NCBI GenBank assembly: GCA_030693565.1
Contig: JAUYAJ010000295.1
Coordinates: 1-5,469 of the forward strand
DNA: 5,469 bases
DNA from: Rubrivivax sp.
GTDB taxonomy: Bacteria; Pseudomonadota; Gammaproteobacteria; Burkholderiales; Burkholderiaceae_C
Reading direction: 5' to 3'
Part shown: piece by piece, positions 1-5,469 of the stretch
Numbering within the stretch: position 1 is the first letter of the stretch
Layout of the letters: every line of letters begins with the position of its first letter
Program-made: the position numbers and the translations under genes
Notes under the pieces: model-generated
What the model saw: only the letters and a program-made list of their open reading frames with translations
Database searches by the model: none
What the model was told of the DNA's origin: nothing

Positions 1-1023
1 CTGCAGCCGCTGGCCGTAGTCCAGCCAGCGCAGTTCCTCGGGCCAGGCGCGCACCACCTGGCTGTCCGAACCCACCGCCAGCGGCACGCCGGCCGCCAGC
101 CAGCCCGGCAGGTCGGCCAGGCCGTCGCCGAGGTTGGCTTCGGTGGCAGGGCACAGCACGACCCCGGCGCCGCTGCGCGCCACCGCAGCCAGCTCGGCCG
201 GCTCGCTGTGGGTGGCGTGCACCAGTTGCCAGCGCGCGTCCAGTGGTAACTGTTGTGCCAACCAGGCCAGCGGCCGCTGGCCGGTGGCGGCCAGGCAGTC
301 GTCGACTTCGGCGGTCTGCTCGGCGACGTGGATGTGCAGCGGCCCGGTCGTGCCCTCGGCCAGCGTTTGCATCGACGCCGGCTGCGCGGCGCGCAGCGAG
401 TGGATGGCGACGCCGGCCTCCAGCAGCGGCCGCCGCGCGGCCTGGACGGCGCGCTGGAGCGCCAGCACCTCGGCGGCGGTGGTCTTGAAGCGGCGCTGGT
501 CGTCGCGCAGCGCCGGCTGCGCAAAGCCGGCGCGCTCGTACAGCACCGGCAGCAGCGTCAGCCCGATGCCGGCGTCGGCGGCGGCGTCGGCCAGTGCCCA
601 GCTCAGGGCCGCCGGGTCGTCGTAAGCGCTGCCATCGGGCTGGTGCTGCAGGTAGTGGAATTCGCAGACCTGCGTATAGCCGCCGTGCAGCAGTTCCAGG
701 TAGAGATGGGCGGCGACGGCGCGCAGCTGCGCGGGCGTGATGCGCAGCGCGACGCCGTACATGCGATCGCGCCAGGACCAGAAGTCGTCATGCGCGCCGC
801 TGCGCCGCTCGGCCAGGCCGACGAAGGCGCGCTGGAAGGCGTGGCTGTGGGCGTTCACCAGCCCCGGCAGCGCCGGGCCGGCCAGGCGTGTGGCATGGGC
901 GGGCAGCGCCACGTCGGGGTCGACCGCCGACCAGCAGCCGTCAGCGCCGATCGTCAGCGCGACGCGCTCGCGCCAGCCGCTGCCGACCCAGGCGCGCTCG
1001 GCCCAGAGCAGCCGCTCAGTCAC
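1..1023 (-). CDS. hutF: Formimidoylglutamate deiminase HutF (C-terminus cut by window edge)
   Basis: HutF is a cytoplasmic amidohydrolase-superfamily enzyme that hydrolyses N-formimidoyl-L-glutamate to N-formyl-L-glutamate and ammonia, the fourth step of histidine breakdown. I translated 341 codons with no stop. An HxH metal pair lies in NAHSH (H59, H61), followed by AFQRAF (62-67), HSLRA (208-212), HIHVAEQ (H232, E235), the HATH segment (H269) and VGSDS (D320). This is the ordered metal and catalytic set of the family. About 110 C-terminal residues of the usual roughly 450 lie outside the window. The start is a GTG at 1023, chosen because it opens the reading frame with MTERLLWAERAWV, a normal N-terminal strand, and overlaps the hutG stop as GTGACTGA. 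No good Shine-Dalgarno sequence precedes it, which fits translation coupled to hutG. Other amidohydrolases (guanine deaminase type) are less likely given the neighbours. Confidence 0.95.
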   Translation of the reverse strand, partial: MTERLLWAERAWVGSGWRERVALTIGADGCWSAVDPDVALPAHATRLAGPALPGLVNAHSHAFQRAFVGLAERRSGAHDDFWSWRDRMYGVALRITPAQLRAVAAHLYLELLHGGYTQVCEFHYLQHQPDGSAYDDPAALSWALADAAADAGIGLTLLPVLYERAGFAQPALRDDQRRFKTTAAEVLALQRAVQAARRPLLEAGVAIHSLRAAQPASMQTLAEGTTGPLHIHVAEQTAEVDDCLAATGQRPLAWLAQQLPLDARWQLVHATHSEPAELAAVARSGAGVVLCPATEANLGDGLADLPGWLAAGVPLAVGSDSQVVRAWPEELRWLDYGQRLQ

Positions 1024-1816
1024 CGCCGGGCTGCCAGTCGAGCATCGCCTGCGCCAATGCGCGCAGCAGCGGCTGCACTTCGGCGGCGCGCGCTTCGTCG
1101 TAGGCATAAGGCGCCTGGGTCTGCATGCAGCAGTCCCAGACCATCTCCATCTGCACCGCCTGCACGCCGGCCGCCGGGCGGCCATAGTGGCGCGTGATGT
1201 AGCCGCCCTTGAAGCGGCCGTCGACGACATGGCTGAAGCGGCTTTGCGCCGCCAGCACCCGGGCGAGCGCGTCGCGCAGCGCCGGCGCGCAGCTGCTGCC
1301 GCCTGCCGTGCCCAGGTTGAGGTCGGGCAGCCGGCCGTCGAACAGCCAGGGCAGCTCGGCCTGGATGCTGTGGCCGTCGAACAGCAGCGCGTGGCCATGG
1401 GCGGCCTGCAGCCGCGCCAGCTCGGCGGCCAGGGCGTCGTGGTAAGGCCGCCAGTAGCGCGCGACGCGGTGCGCCACCTCGGCGGCGTCGGGCTCGCGGC
1501 CGGGGCGGTACAGCGGCTCGCCGGTGAAGAAGTGCGTCGGGCACAGCTCGGTGTTGTTGGCGCCGGGGTACATCGGCGTGTTCTCCGGCGGACGGTTGAG
1601 GTCGACGACGTAGCGTGCGTGGCGCGGCACGATCAGGCTGGCGCCGAGCTCGTGCGCAAAGTCGTACAGGCGGTCGAGATGCCAGTCGGCGTCCTCGGTC
1701 TGCAAGGCGCGCGGCACCAGGGCGGCGGCGATGTCGGGCGGGATCACGGTGCCGACATGGGGCACGCTGATCAGCAGCGGTCGGCTGCCTTCATGCAAGG
1801 TGTAGATGTCATTCAT
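1016..1816 (-). CDS. hutG: N-formylglutamate deformylase HutG
   Basis: HutG hydrolyses N-formyl-L-glutamate to L-glutamate and formate, the last step of the five-step histidine pathway, in the cytoplasm. The 266-residue product has the usual family length and carries the FGase-family landmarks in order: ISVPHVG (16-22), the acidic DADWHLDRLYD stretch (42-52), DLNRPPEN (72-79), FDGHSI (146-151), DLNLGT (165-170), GGYITRHYG (204-212) and a C-terminal QMEM (222-225). The His and Asp/Glu residues in these motifs are the probable metal ligands. The ATG overlaps the hutI stop as ATGA, and a GGAG lies 8 nt upstream. With hutF directly downstream, this is the deformylase type of HutG, not the unrelated arginase-fold formiminoglutamase that shares the symbol. 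No truncation or frameshift is seen. Confidence 0.97.
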   Translation of the reverse strand: MNDIYTLHEGSRPLLISVPHVGTVIPPDIAAALVPRALQTEDADWHLDRLYDFAHELGASLIVPRHARYVVDLNRPPENTPMYPGANNTELCPTHFFTGEPLYRPGREPDAAEVAHRVARYWRPYHDALAAELARLQAAHGHALLFDGHSIQAELPWLFDGRLPDLNLGTAGGSSCAPALRDALARVLAAQSRFSHVVDGRFKGGYITRHYGRPAAGVQAVQMEMVWDCCMQTQAPYAYDEARAAEVQPLLRALAQAMLDWQPGGD

Positions 1817-3039
1817 GGGGTTCGCTCCAGGCCGCCGGCGAGCACGCGCCGGCAGGGGTTGTGGCCGAACCAGTAAGCCAGTTCGTTCGGGTGTTCAAGG
1901 TCCCAGGCGGCAACGTCGGCGCGCTGGCCGGCGGCGAGCCGGCCGCGGTCGGCCAGGCCGAGTGCGCGCGCTGCATTCACGGTCACGCCGCGCAGCGCCT
2001 CTTCCGGTGTCAAGCGGAACAATGTGCAGGCCATGCTCAGCATCAGCAGCAGCGACAGCCCGGGCGACGAACCGGGGTTGTGGTCGCTGGCCACTGCCAG
2101 CGGCACGCCGGCGTCGCGCAAGGCTTGCAGCGGCGGCAGCCTGGTTTCGCGCAGGAAGTAGAAGGCGCCGGGCAGCAGCGCCGCCACCGTGCCGCTGGCG
2201 GCCATCGCCTGCACGCCAGCCTGGGACAGGTGTTCGAGGTGGTCGCAGGACAGCGCGCCGTAGCGCGCCGCCAGCGCCGCGCCGCCCTGGTCGCTGAGCT
2301 GCTCGGCGTGCAGCTTGACCGGCAGGCCGCAGCGCTGCGCGGCGGCAAAGACACGTTCGGTCTGCGCGGCGCTGAAGCCGATGGTTTCGCAAAAGGCGTC
2401 GACGGCGTCGACCAGGCCCTGGGCCTGCAGCTGCGGCAGCCAGCTGCAGACGGCGTCGATGTAGTCGTCGGGCCGGCCTTCGAACTCCGGCGCCAGCGCA
2501 TGGGCAGCCAGGCAGGTGGTCGACACCGTCAGTGGCAGTTCGGCGCCGAGCCGGCGCGCCACGTGCAGGCAGCGCGCTTCGTGTTCGAGGCTGAGGCCGT
2601 AGCCCGACTTCACCTCCAGCGTGGTCACGCCTTCGGCCATCAGCACGCGCGCGCGGCGCGCCGCGCTGGCGAACAGCTCGGCCTCGCTGGCAGCGCGGGT
2701 GGCGGCGACGGTCGAGCGGATGCCGCCGCCGGCGCGTGCGATGTCGGCGTAGCTGGCGCCTTGCAGGCGTTGCTCGAACTCGGCCGCACGCTGGCCGCCG
2801 TAGACCAGGTGGGTGTGGCAGTCGATGAGCCCCGGCGTGACGAGGGCGCCGCCGAGGTCGTGTTCGGCGTCGACCGCCAGCCCGGCGGGCAAGTCGGCGC
2901 TGCGGCCGACCCAGGCGATGGTTTCGCCGTCGACCAGCAAGGCGCCGTCGTCGACCAGACCCCAGCCGGTCGGGCCGGCCAGCGTGGCCAGGCGCGCGTG
3001 GCGCCACAGCGTGCGAGTGGTGGGTGCGGTCGGCTTCAT
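1813..3039 (-). CDS. hutI: Imidazolonepropionase HutI
   Basis: HutI is a metal-dependent amidohydrolase that opens the ring of 4-imidazolone-5-propionate to give N-formimidoyl-L-glutamate, the third step of histidine catabolism. The 408-residue protein has family-typical length. Visible landmarks are PGLIDCHTHLVYGG (69-82, metal ligands H75 and H77), AGGGIRSTV (103-111), EVKSGYGL (142-149), the AAHAL segment (H180), KLHAEQ (242-247, H244 and E246), DHLEH (266-270) and SDHNPGSSP (318-326, D319). A C-terminal MACTLFRLTPEEAL block leads into the closing beta-sandwich. An in-frame ATG at 3177 would add 46 Arg/Ala-rich residues lying inside hutD. The ATG at 3039 was chosen because it gives the normal N-terminus and an ATGA overlap with the hutD stop. 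The segment before H180 reads TCLAAH, where I recall TFLGAH as common in homologues; this looks like harmless drift. Confidence 0.97.
   Translation of the reverse strand: MKPTAPTTRTLWRHARLATLAGPTGWGLVDDGALLVDGETIAWVGRSADLPAGLAVDAEHDLGGALVTPGLIDCHTHLVYGGQRAAEFEQRLQGASYADIARAGGGIRSTVAATRAASEAELFASAARRARVLMAEGVTTLEVKSGYGLSLEHEARCLHVARRLGAELPLTVSTTCLAAHALAPEFEGRPDDYIDAVCSWLPQLQAQGLVDAVDAFCETIGFSAAQTERVFAAAQRCGLPVKLHAEQLSDQGGAALAARYGALSCDHLEHLSQAGVQAMAASGTVAALLPGAFYFLRETRLPPLQALRDAGVPLAVASDHNPGSSPGLSLLLMLSMACTLFRLTPEEALRGVTVNAARALGLADRGRLAAGQRADVAAWDLEHPNELAYWFGHNPCRRVLAGGLERTP
1825..1828 (-). promoter_or_regulatory. Ribosome binding site of hutG
   Basis: On the - strand GGAG lies 8 nt before the ATG at 1816, inside the 3' end of hutI. 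It supports the ATGA-overlapping start of hutG. Confidence 0.65.
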
Positions 3040-3602
3040 CGGTGTCCAGCGGCGGCGCCGATCCAGAACGCCGGCCGCAGCGCGTCGGCGGGCGACAGCG
3101 TCAGCGGCCCGGCGCCGAGCTGCCAGGCCAGGCTTCGTTCGGCCAATTCGAGTGTCGTGCCGTCGGCGAGCCGGCATGCGGCCGGGCCGGTGGTGAAGCA
3201 GCCGCGCCAGGCCCAGTCCTCGGCCCAGGGCTGCCCCGGCTCGGCACGGCGCAGCACGCCGTCAATGCCTTTGAGCATCAGGTTGAGGTCGCGCGTCGGC
3301 GCGCCCAGCAGCCGGCAGCCCGGCGCGTCAGCGCCATCGAAGCGCAGCGGCGCGTCGGCCGCGCTGCGGCGCTGCAGCGCGCCGCCGAAGTCGAGTTCGA
3401 CGTCGCCGCCTTCGAGCACTGCAAACCAGCGCTCGATGCCGGGGAAGGCCGAGAACGGGCCGTCGGCGTCGATGTCGGCCAGGCTGATGCGCAGCTGCCA
3501 GCCCTCGCCCTCGGGCCAGGCCAGCAGCTCGCGCGTGCGGCCACCGCCGTTGCGCCACGGCCGCGGCGCCACGCTGTCAGCGGCCAGGATGCGCACTGTC
3601 AT
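3036..3602 (-). CDS. hutD: HutD/Ves family cupin-like protein
   Basis: HutD-family proteins are small cupin-fold proteins found in many proteobacterial hut operons. No enzymatic activity is firmly established. Genetic work in Pseudomonas fluorescens has suggested a role in limiting hut expression or intermediate levels. The 188-residue product shows the family signature near the N-terminus: PWRNGGGRTRELL (15-27), then LRISLADIDADGPFSAFPGIERWFAVLEG. This is the conserved first cupin half and the most diagnostic part of the family. No signal peptide or membrane segment is seen. The reading frame stays open upstream to 4391, but only because it runs antisense through hutC. The ATG at 3602 is preferred because it starts the conserved region, overlaps the hutC stop as ATGA and has AAGGA 11 nt upstream. 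Its place between repressor and enzyme genes supports a regulatory or protective role, which is inference. Confidence 0.93.
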   Translation of the reverse strand: MTVRILAADSVAPRPWRNGGGRTRELLAWPEGEGWQLRISLADIDADGPFSAFPGIERWFAVLEGGDVELDFGGALQRRSAADAPLRFDGADAPGCRLLGAPTRDLNLMLKGIDGVLRRAEPGQPWAEDWAWRGCFTTGPAACRLADGTTLELAERSLAWQLGAGPLTLSPADALRPAFWIGAAAGHR

Positions 3603-4333
3603 GGCTTGAAGCGTCCTTCGACGCTGTAGCGCATGCCCGGATGCACCAGCCGCGCCAGCGTGATCGGCACGCCGCGGCTTTCGGTGCGCCGCACCATCAC
3701 CAGGCAGGGGGCCTGGGTGTCGATCTCGAGCAGGCGCGCTTCTTCGGCGGTGGGCAGGCTGGCTTCGATCGAATACTGCGCCTCCCACAGCGGCGCCACC
3801 TCGAGCAGGTAGCGCGTCGGCGTGGTGCGCGTGAAGTCGACGTCGAGGTAGGCCGGCGCGCAGGCCGGGTTGACGTAGCGGTCTTCGCACTGCAGCGGCA
3901 CGCCGTTGCAGCGGTGCACGATCAAGGTGTGGAACACCGGCGCGCCGGCGCGCAGGCCCAGGCGTTCGGCCAGCGCGGCCGGTGCGCTCTCTTCGCGTGC
4001 CAGCTGGACGTGCGCGCTGTGCTGCTGGCCGCGCGACTCGATCTCTTCGTGCAGGTCGCGGATCGTCAGCGTCGACGCCACCCGGTGCAGCGGCGCGGCG
4101 AAGCTGCCCACGCCTTGGGTGCGCAGCACCAGGCCTTCGGACTGCAACTCGCGCAGCGCGCGGTTCGCCGTCATCCGGCTGACGGCGAACATCGCCACCA
4201 GTTCGGCCTCGGAGGGCATCAGCGCGCCGGGCGCCCAGCGCCCACCGGCCAGACCCTCCTTGAGGAACTGCTTGACGCGTGCATAAGGCGCCAGCGCGGG
4301 CTGGCGCGCCGACAATGTCTCGGGGGAAACCAC
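3599..4333 (-). CDS. hutC: Histidine utilization repressor HutC (GntR family, UTRA domain)
   Basis: HutC is a GntR-family transcription factor that represses hut genes and is released by the pathway intermediate urocanate. With the GTG at 4333 as start the protein has 244 residues. The winged helix-turn-helix spans about residues 15-81, with LMPSEAELVAMFAVSRMTAN (38-57) followed by RALRELQSEGLV and the wing segment TQGVGSF. A UTRA ligand-binding domain follows, from about 95 to the end, with CEDRYVNP and a terminal ARLVHPGMRYSVEGRF typical of HutC. There is no ATG before residue 39, so a non-AUG start is required. GTG 4333 is the first candidate and TTG 4315 (238 residues) the alternative, and neither has a clear Shine-Dalgarno. 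The gene heads the leftward operon next to its likely operator, implying autoregulation. The 580-residue open frame reaching 5341 is antisense to hutU and is not the gene. Confidence 0.94.
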   Translation of the reverse strand: MVSPETLSARQPALAPYARVKQFLKEGLAGGRWAPGALMPSEAELVAMFAVSRMTANRALRELQSEGLVLRTQGVGSFAAPLHRVASTLTIRDLHEEIESRGQQHSAHVQLAREESAPAALAERLGLRAGAPVFHTLIVHRCNGVPLQCEDRYVNPACAPAYLDVDFTRTTPTRYLLEVAPLWEAQYSIEASLPTAEEARLLEIDTQAPCLVMVRRTESRGVPITLARLVHPGMRYSVEGRFKP

Positions 4334-4339
4334 GCTGCC

Positions 4340-4368
4340 ATCGTACTTGCCTAGGCTTGTATAGACAA
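4340..4368 (-). promoter_or_regulatory. Predicted promoter of the hutC-D-I-G-F operon
   Basis: On the - strand TTGTCT (4368-4363) can serve as -35 and TACGAT (4345-4340) as -10, with a 17-bp spacer. The -35 lies inside the operator palindrome, so HutC binding would also repress its own operon. The expected start of transcription falls at about 4334-4332, on the GTG proposed as the hutC start. Both hexamers are imperfect and no alternative pair with good spacing stands out. Confidence 0.45.
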
Positions 4369-4375
4369 GTAGAGT
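4347..4375 (+). promoter_or_regulatory. Predicted sigma-70-type promoter of hutU
   Basis: TTGCCT (4347-4352) as -35 and TAGAGT (4370-4375) as -10 are separated by 17 bp. Each hexamer keeps the most conserved bases (TTG; TA, A and T). Transcription would start near 4382-4383, leaving a short leader of about 23 nt containing the GGAGG ribosome binding site. The operator fills the spacer, as expected for direct repression. The hexamers are weak matches, so this is a prediction only. Confidence 0.55.
4356..4369. promoter_or_regulatory. Probable HutC operator
   Basis: CTTGTATAGACAAG is a near-perfect palindrome: 5-bp arms CTTGT/ACAAG and a central TA step, with one mismatched pair (A/G) flanking the centre. 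It closely matches the TTGTATATACAA-like sites known for HutC repressors in pseudomonads, as I recall them. It sits in the spacer between the predicted -35 and -10 of hutU and over the predicted -35 of hutC. One bound repressor dimer could therefore shut both directions. No binding data are available from sequence alone. Confidence 0.85.
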
Positions 4376-4394
4376 GCAAGGCTGGAGACACCCC

Positions 4395-4399
4395 GGAGG
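4395..4399 (+). promoter_or_regulatory. Ribosome binding site of hutU
   Basis: GGAGG lies 6 nt before the ATG at 4406. It is the only strong Shine-Dalgarno sequence among the starts in this window and fixes the hutU start. Confidence 0.9.
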
Positions 4400-4405
4400 C
4401 CCGCC

Positions 4406-5469
4406 ATGACCGACTTGTCCGCCATCCACCAGCATGCCCAGCCGCACCCGGTGCGGGCGCCGCGCGGCAGCGACATCAGCTGCGCCAACTGGCTCATCGA
4501 AGCGGCCTATCGGATGCTGCAGAACAACCTCGACCCCGAGGTCGCCGAGAACCCGGACGAGCTCGTCGTCTACGGCGGCATCGGCAAGGCGGCGCGCGAC
4601 TGGGACTGCTTTGAGGCGATCCTGAAGGCGCTGCGCGAGCTCAAGCCCGACGAATCGCTGCTCGTGCAGTCGGGCAAGCCGGTCGGCGTGTTCCGCACCC
4701 ACGTCGACGCACCAAGGGTGCTGATTGCCAATTCCAACCTGGTGCCCAAGTGGGCGACCTGGGAGCACTTCGACGAGCTCGACCGCAAGGGCTTGATGAT
4801 GTACGGCCAGATGACCGCCGGCAGCTGGAACTACATCGGCAGCCAGGGCATCGTGCAAGGCACTTACGAGACCTTCGTCGAAGCCGGGCGCCAGCATTAC
4901 GGTGGTGACCTTTCCGGGCGTTGGATCCTGACCGCAGGACTGGGCGGCATGGGCGGCGCGCAGCCGCTGGCGGCGAGCTTCGCCGGCGCCTGTTCGCTGA
5001 CCATCGAATGCCAGCAGAGCCGGATCGACTTCCGCCTGCGCAGCCGCTACCTCGACGAGCAGGCGGTCGACCTCGACGACGCGCTGGCACGCATGGCCGG
5101 CTATACCGCGCAGAAGCGGGTGGTCTCGATCGGCCTGCTCGGCAACGCCGCGGAGGTGCTGCCCGAACTCGTGCGCCGCGGCGTGCGGCCCGACCTGGTG
5201 ACCGACCAGACCAGCGCGCACGACCTCGTCAACGGTTACCTGCCGCCGGGCTGGAGCGTCGAGCGCTGGCGCCTGGCGCAGGCCGACCCGGCACGCCATG
5301 CCGAGTTGCGCGCCGCCGCCGCCCAGGGCTGCGCCGTGCACGTCCAGGCGATGCTGGACTTCCAGGCCGCCGGTGTGCCGACGGTGGACTACGGCAACAA
5401 CATCCGCCAGGTCGCGCTGGACACCGGCGTGAAGAAAGCCTTCGACTTCCCGGGTTTCGTGCCGGCTTA
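4406..5469 (+). CDS. hutU: Urocanate hydratase (urocanase) HutU, C-terminus outside the window
   Basis: Urocanase is a cytoplasmic enzyme with tightly bound NAD+ that converts urocanate to 4-imidazolone-5-propionate, the second step of histidine catabolism. The 354 complete codons seen are unbroken and match the family throughout: RMLQNNLDPEVAENP, VVYGGIGKAARDW (from about 54), LLVQSGKPVGVF, VLIANSNLVPKW, YGQMTAGSWNYIGSQGIVQG and the glycine-rich GLGGMGGAQP (178-187) of the NAD+ site. ECQQSRIDFRLRSRYLDE, VTDQTSAHDLVNGYLP, VDYGNNIRQ and DFPGFVPA follow. The full protein is usually about 555-565 residues, so roughly 200 residues are missing, including the C-terminal region with the catalytic cysteine known from the Pseudomonas putida enzyme. 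The ATG at 4406 has a GGAGG 6 nt upstream and is the clear start. The gene diverges from hutC and probably shares its operator. Confidence 0.98.
   Translation, partial: MTDLSAIHQHAQPHPVRAPRGSDISCANWLIEAAYRMLQNNLDPEVAENPDELVVYGGIGKAARDWDCFEAILKALRELKPDESLLVQSGKPVGVFRTHVDAPRVLIANSNLVPKWATWEHFDELDRKGLMMYGQMTAGSWNYIGSQGIVQGTYETFVEAGRQHYGGDLSGRWILTAGLGGMGGAQPLAASFAGACSLTIECQQSRIDFRLRSRYLDEQAVDLDDALARMAGYTAQKRVVSIGLLGNAAEVLPELVRRGVRPDLVTDQTSAHDLVNGYLPPGWSVERWRLAQADPARHAELRAAAAQGCAVHVQAMLDFQAAGVPTVDYGNNIRQVALDTGVKKAFDFPGFVPA

Larger units (their letters stand above)
4346..4380. repeat. Nested half-sites flanking the hut operator
   Basis: Four CTTG-type half-sites lie in 35 bp. CTTGC (4346-4350) and CTTGT (4356-4360) face one way, 10 bp apart. 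ACAAG (4365-4369) and GCAAG (4376-4380) face the other way, 11 bp apart. The outer pair CTTGC/GCAAG is itself an exact inverted repeat around the core operator, with gaps of 5 and 6 nt. TACTTG (4344-4349) and CAAGTA (4366-4371) form another 6-bp inverted match. The spacing of about one helical turn could allow a second repressor dimer, but short repeats in a promoter can arise by chance. Confidence 0.5.

Noticed and set aside
1..6. CTGCAG (a PstI site) exactly at the left edge, possibly a cloning boundary
   Set aside because: A six-base palindrome is common at this GC content and the hutF frame continues normally through it.
737..1876. 379-codon open frame on the + strand (and the 314-codon frame at 253-1197)
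   Set aside because: These are antisense shadows of hutG and hutF with biased, domain-free translations. The - strand genes have complete motifs.
1861..3609. 582-codon open frame on the + strand
   Set aside because: It is antisense to hutI and hutD, has low-complexity Ala/Arg/Gln/Gly-rich translation and matches no family. Long antisense frames are expected in DNA this GC-rich.
4349..4356. GCCTAGGC palindrome near the operator
   Set aside because: It is an 8-bp palindrome with no extension beyond the core. It is too short to be a terminator and better explained as adjacent half-sites.
3036..4391. 451-codon - strand frame ending in HutD
   Set aside because: The N-terminal half is an out-of-frame read through hutC. 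HutD similarity begins at the ATG at 3602, which overlaps the hutC stop.
4334..4405. Sigma-54 (-24/-12) promoter, as used for hutU in some pseudomonads
   Set aside because: I found no GG-N10-GC arrangement with a TGGCAC/TTGC-like context in the intergenic region. A sigma-70-type arrangement fits better.
3599..5341. 580-codon - strand frame that contains HutC at its end, suggesting a fusion protein
   Set aside because: Only the part from 4333 down is HutC. The upstream half is antisense to hutU, crosses both predicted promoters and the operator, and resembles no protein family.
1..5469. tRNA, rRNA, CRISPR, insertion sequence, phage or defence genes
   Set aside because: Apart from the 72-bp control region the window is fully occupied by six hut genes. 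No repeats, transposase motifs or RNA-like segments were seen.

Overview
The window is one histidine-utilisation (hut) locus, coding almost end to end. Very high GC content with G/C-rich third codon positions, the HutU/HutI/HutG/HutF sequences, and the five-step route ending in formate all suggest a betaproteobacterium, probably of the order Burkholderiales (Leptothrix/Rubrivivax-like). That placement is an inference from composition and family resemblance; no RNA or phylogenetic marker gene is present.

Layout: a 72-bp divergent control region (4334-4405) separates two transcription units. To the right, on the + strand, hutU (urocanase) begins at 4406 behind a strong GGAGG ribosome binding site and runs off the end of the window. 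To the left, on the - strand, five genes are packed head to tail in the order hutC (repressor), hutD (cupin-like accessory protein), hutI (imidazolonepropionase), hutG (N-formylglutamate deformylase) and hutF (formimidoylglutamate deiminase, cut by the left edge). Every junction in this chain overlaps: ATGA three times and GTGACTGA once. The genes are therefore very probably co-transcribed and translationally coupled.

How the genes work together: HutU converts urocanate to imidazolonepropionate, HutI opens the ring to N-formimidoyl-L-glutamate (FIGLU), HutF releases ammonia to give N-formyl-L-glutamate, and HutG releases formate to give glutamate. This is the HutF/HutG variant, not the one-step HutG formiminoglutamase of enteric bacteria and Bacillus. 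The first enzyme, histidine ammonia-lyase (HutH), and histidine transporters are not in the window. HutC, a GntR-family repressor of the HutC/UTRA type, probably binds the near-palindrome CTTGTATAGACAAG (4356-4369) between the two transcription units and is relieved by urocanate.

The catabolic genes are conventional and I see no undescribed system. The parts most worth a second look are the nested half-sites and overlapping divergent promoters in the control region, the start of hutC (non-AUG and possibly leaderless), and the unbroken chain of overlapping genes that includes the poorly understood hutD.
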